This document shows, in pieces, positions 61,504 to 64,000 of a stretch of DNA of 64,000 nucleotides (the stretch's first letter is position 1; each line of letters begins with the position of its first letter). Origin of the DNA: an uncultured Eubacteriales bacterium. GTDB lineage: Bacteria > Bacillota > Clostridia > Oscillospirales > Acutalibacteraceae. The DNA lies in NCBI GenBank assembly GCA_934436505.1, contig CAKSAP010000003.1, forward strand, positions 186,001-250,000, given 5' to 3'. Below the pieces are notes generated by a model. It was given only the letters and a program-made list of their open reading frames with translations. It made no database searches and was not told where the DNA came from. A program made the position numbers and the translations under genes.

Positions 61504-62346
61504 TTAAGCCTCCAATTCTGCGAGAGCCGCTTTAAGCTCAGTCATCGCCTGTTCGTATTCTTCGGTGTTCGGAGCTTTTCCGTGCCAGCCTACTGCGTTT
61601 TCCATATACGAAACGCCCTTGCCCTTGATTGTTTTCATAACAATACAGGTCGGCACGCCCTTTGTTGCCCTTGCATTTTCAAGTGCAGACTCGATAGCGT
61701 CAAAATCGTGTCCGTCAATCTCAACAACATTCCACTTGAAAGCCTTGAATTTGTCGGCAATCGGATAAGGAGAGTTTACCTCTTCAACTGTGCCGTCGAT
61801 TTGAAGTCCGTTGTAGTCAACAACCGCAACAAGATTGTCAAGACCACGGTTAGCGGCAAACATTGCAGCCTCCCAAACTTCGCCCTCTTCGATTTCGCCG
61901 TCGCCGAGGACTGTATAAACACGGAAATCCTTTTTGTCAAGCTTTGCGCCGAGTGCCATACCGACAGCGGCTGAAATACCCTGACCGAGAGAGCCTGTGC
62001 TCATATCGACACCGGGGATTTTGTTCATATTGGGGTGTCCCTGAAGATAAGAGTCGGACTTTCTGAGAGTTTTCAAATCTTCAACGGGGAAAAATCCCTT
62101 GAGTGCGAGCGTTGCATAAAGAGCAGGTGCAGCGTGTCCCTTTGAAAGAACAAATCTGTCTCTGTCCTCCATATGCGGATTTGAGGCGTCGATGCTCATT
62201 TCTCCGTTGTAGAGATAAGCGAGCAAATCACAAATTGAAAGCGAACCGCCAGGATGTCCCGCCTTAGCATTGTAAACGCCCTCAATAACGCCTATGCGTG
62301 CCTTTGCAGCAAAAATCTGCAATTCTTTCTTTTTCATAGCGTCCAT
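61504..62346 (-). CDS. Transketolase, N-terminal subunit
   Basis: 280 aa from ATG 62346 (AAGGAGA upstream). ThDP-binding domain with GHPGGSLSICDLLAYLY, SKGHAAPALYATLA, and GDGEIEEGEVWEAAMFAANRGLDNLVAVVDYN holding the GDG...N Mg2+/pyrophosphate motif. The split form is common in Clostridia and archaea. Confidence 0.95.
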   Translation of the reverse strand: MDAMKKKELQIFAAKARIGVIEGVYNAKAGHPGGSLSICDLLAYLYNGEMSIDASNPHMEDRDRFVLSKGHAAPALYATLALKGFFPVEDLKTLRKSDSYLQGHPNMNKIPGVDMSTGSLGQGISAAVGMALGAKLDKKDFRVYTVLGDGEIEEGEVWEAAMFAANRGLDNLVAVVDYNGLQIDGTVEEVNSPYPIADKFKAFKWNVVEIDGHDFDAIESALENARATKGVPTCIVMKTIKGKGVSYMENAVGWHGKAPNTEEYEQAMTELKAALAELEA

Positions 62347-62348
62347 AA

Positions 62349-63197
62349 TCAGTTCTCCTTGTATGTGTACATTATATAATTGAGCAAATCTCCGACGGCT
62401 CCCTTGTTGCAATGGCAAGCCTCGAATTTTGCTATTTCGTGCATTTCCTTCGGCGCCTGACCGCAGCAAGCAGGCAAGCCGACTGTTTTGAGCATATCGA
62501 AATCGTTGAAATAGTCCCCGATTGCGGCGGTATGCTCTTTTTTAATTCCGAACATATCTGCGATTTTCATAATCGCCGTACCCTTGTGCACGCCCTGCTC
62601 CACCATTTCAAAGGAAGCTATCGACGACGACATAAAGTTTACGCTTGTATCCGTTGCGCCGTAAAGGTACTTTTTGACCGAGCTTATAAGCGTCGGCATA
62701 CCGAGGAAAATTACCTTTCCCCAATCGTCGGGCGGAATTTCATCAGCCTTTTTGAAGCGTTTATGAGGCAAATCGTCCGATATAAGCATAGCTTCTGCAA
62801 AAATATGCGAATTTACGGCATATCCCTCCCTGCTTGTGAGGATATAAGCCTCAAGCATAGGAAATTTTTTCATAGCCGCCTTGACAAGCTCGTATCCCAT
62901 AGGATTTATCGGCGTAAAGTCAAGGATTTTATCGTTCATTATATCATATATGCCTGCGCCGTTAAGTATGACAGCAGGTGTGCCGGCAATCATAGGAAGC
63001 GACTCATATGGCTTACGAATTGAACTGACATTTCTGCCCGAGGCAAGAGTAAATCTGCCCTTTTTCTCAACCACAAACTCGTTTATGGCGTCATAATTGC
63101 GTTTCGGCAAGCGTCTCAATTTATTGTTGAGCGTGCCGTCGATATCCGACACCACAAGCCAATCTGAAAAATCTGTTTTAATCTGTTTCTCTGCCAA
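62349..63197 (-). CDS. HAD-superfamily Cof-type phosphatase
   Basis: 282 aa, apparently from a TTG start at 63197 (AAAGG nine bases upstream, just after the pseudouridine synthase stop). Motif I LVVSDIDGTLNN, motif II TLASGRNVSSIRK, motif III/IV KGTAIMKIADMFGI and AIGDYFNDFDMLKTVG. Type IIB cap (Cof). Acts on a sugar phosphate or flavin-type phosphate; substrate unknown. Confidence 0.9.
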   Translation of the reverse strand: MAEKQIKTDFSDWLVVSDIDGTLNNKLRRLPKRNYDAINEFVVEKKGRFTLASGRNVSSIRKPYESLPMIAGTPAVILNGAGIYDIMNDKILDFTPINPMGYELVKAAMKKFPMLEAYILTSREGYAVNSHIFAEAMLISDDLPHKRFKKADEIPPDDWGKVIFLGMPTLISSVKKYLYGATDTSVNFMSSSIASFEMVEQGVHKGTAIMKIADMFGIKKEHTAAIGDYFNDFDMLKTVGLPACCGQAPKEMHEIAKFEACHCNKGAVGDLLNYIMYTYKEN

Positions 63198-63199
63198 TT

Positions 63200-64000
63200 T
63201 TACAACCCTTTCATAAACCGAGTGAAATACTCGGGAAGCTCTGAAGAAAACTCAACATATTCGCCGCTTCTCGGATGAATAAAGCCGATAAGTCCTGCGT
63301 GCAAACACTGTCCGCACAACTTTTGCTCGGCGGCGTTCCTCGGCTTGCCGTAAACATCATCGCCCGCAAGCGGATGCCCGAGATATGCCATATGAACTCT
63401 GATTTGGTGAGTTCTCCCCGTTTCAAGCCTTAACCTCAAATAGTCATAGCCGTTGAGCTGCTCTAAAACTTTATAATGAGTAACCGCATTTTTCGAATTC
63501 TTGTCTGTTACGGTCATTTTCTTTCTGTCGTTTGTGCTTCTGCCGATAGGAGCTACAACCGTGCCCTCGTCCTGCTTCAGATGACCTATGCAAACGGCAC
63601 GGTACTCCCTTGTGAAGCTGTGTTCTTTTATCTGCTCGGCAAGACCCTTATGTGCAAAATCATTCTTTGCGACAATCAAAAGTCCCGAGGTGTTTTTGTC
63701 AATCCTGTGGACAATGCCCGGTCGCAAAACGCCGTTAATGCCCGAAAGGCTGTCCTTGCAATGATACATCAGAGCGTTTACAAGCGTGTTTTCATAGTTG
63801 CCGGGCGCAGGATGAACGACCATACCCTTAGGCTTATTGACAACAAGCAGGTCGTCGTCCTCAAAAACTATATCAAGCGGAATATTCTGCGGCTCAACCG
63901 TCAATGCTACGGGCTCAAGCGGAAGATACTCCACCCTATCCTCTGTTTTTAACTTATAATTTTTGGAAACGGGTTTTCCGTTTACGCTCACATTTCCCGA
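63200..64000 (-). CDS. RluD-type pseudouridine synthase (5' end outside the window)
   Basis: The frame stays open to the right edge. The visible part starts within the S4 domain (SGNVSVNGKPVSKNYKLKTED). The catalytic motif with Asp is GVLRPGIVHRIDKNTSGLL, then LETGRTHQIRVHMAYLGHPLAGD. It likely modifies 23S rRNA U1911/1915/1917. The HAD gene follows 2 bases later. Confidence 0.93.
   Translation of the reverse strand, partial: SGNVSVNGKPVSKNYKLKTEDRVEYLPLEPVALTVEPQNIPLDIVFEDDDLLVVNKPKGMVVHPAPGNYENTLVNALMYHCKDSLSGINGVLRPGIVHRIDKNTSGLLIVAKNDFAHKGLAEQIKEHSFTREYRAVCIGHLKQDEGTVVAPIGRSTNDRKKMTVTDKNSKNAVTHYKVLEQLNGYDYLRLRLETGRTHQIRVHMAYLGHPLAGDDVYGKPRNAAEQKLCGQCLHAGLIGFIHPRSGEYVEFSSELPEYFTRFMKGL

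Overview
The window reads as a chromosome segment of a low-to-mid GC, spore-forming, fermentative gut-type Clostridium relative, most likely Oscillospiraceae (Ruminococcaceae). This is inferred from Gram-positive ribosome binding sites, the cotJABC spore-coat operon, an ECF vitamin transporter with BioY, a dockerin-bearing giant surface protein, D-lactate dehydrogenase, and large numbers of short palindromic intergenic repeats. No species can be named from sequence alone. About 60 protein genes and five tRNA genes (Pro-GGG, Arg-CCG, Ser-GGA, Gly-TCC, Leu-CAA) are supported.

Region 1-9.6 kb is accessory. A partial GH31 glycosidase is followed by tRNA-Pro and a hairpin array, then about 1.5 kb of decayed DNA that includes a fragment of a large mobile-element protein and two paralogous small ORFs. 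Next come a SLOG-fold protein, a 36-residue ORF coupled to an RtcB RNA ligase, three small uncharacterised genes (one frameshifted), a WYL regulator with a palindromic operator over its promoter, a 206-bp MITE, a soluble FtsH-like AAA+/M41 protease and an uncharacterised partner gene.

Region 9.7-24.6 kb mixes housekeeping and accessory genes: an SPFH/NfeD membrane pair; deoC-deoB-cdd for deoxynucleoside salvage; an APH-type kinase; ychF; a peptide-binding lipoprotein, VanZ-like and DUF1015 run; a LysR regulator; and an XRE/zinc-ribbon membrane regulator. The stretches around tRNA-Arg, tRNA-Ser and tRNA-Gly are packed with repeats.

Region 24.7-46.9 kb is core genome. On the minus strand, from a strong promoter at 38.1 kb, run ruvC-ruvA-ruvB-glmM-methyltransferase-ecfA1-ecfA2-ecfT-truA-DUF5711-cvpA-pgsA-clp-bioY, closely spaced throughout. 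Upstream lie pgi, a P-loop gene, yceD-rpmF, a DUF512 radical-SAM gene and der. dacF and the divergent ligA follow.

Region 47-64 kb holds the 1921-residue Ig-like/dockerin surface protein, D-lactate dehydrogenase, tRNA-Leu, a second (277-bp) MITE copy, a GPH-type sugar symporter, dCMP deaminase, trmB, a polyprenyl-phosphate sugar transferase, cotJABC, a split transketolase, a HAD phosphatase and an RluD-type pseudouridine synthase cut by the window end.

The most unusual signals are non-coding. (i) A family of compound hairpin arrays lies downstream of tRNA genes, in tRNA sense. (ii) A repeated module next to the tRNA-Arg and tRNA-Gly terminators has mutually exclusive long-range pairings. (iii) Two copies of a 71-nt tail downstream of tRNA-Ser each carry 16 nt perfectly complementary to that tRNA's T-arm. 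Among protein-coding DNA, the SLOG/RtcB/WYL/soluble-M41 island is the best candidate for an undescribed functional unit.
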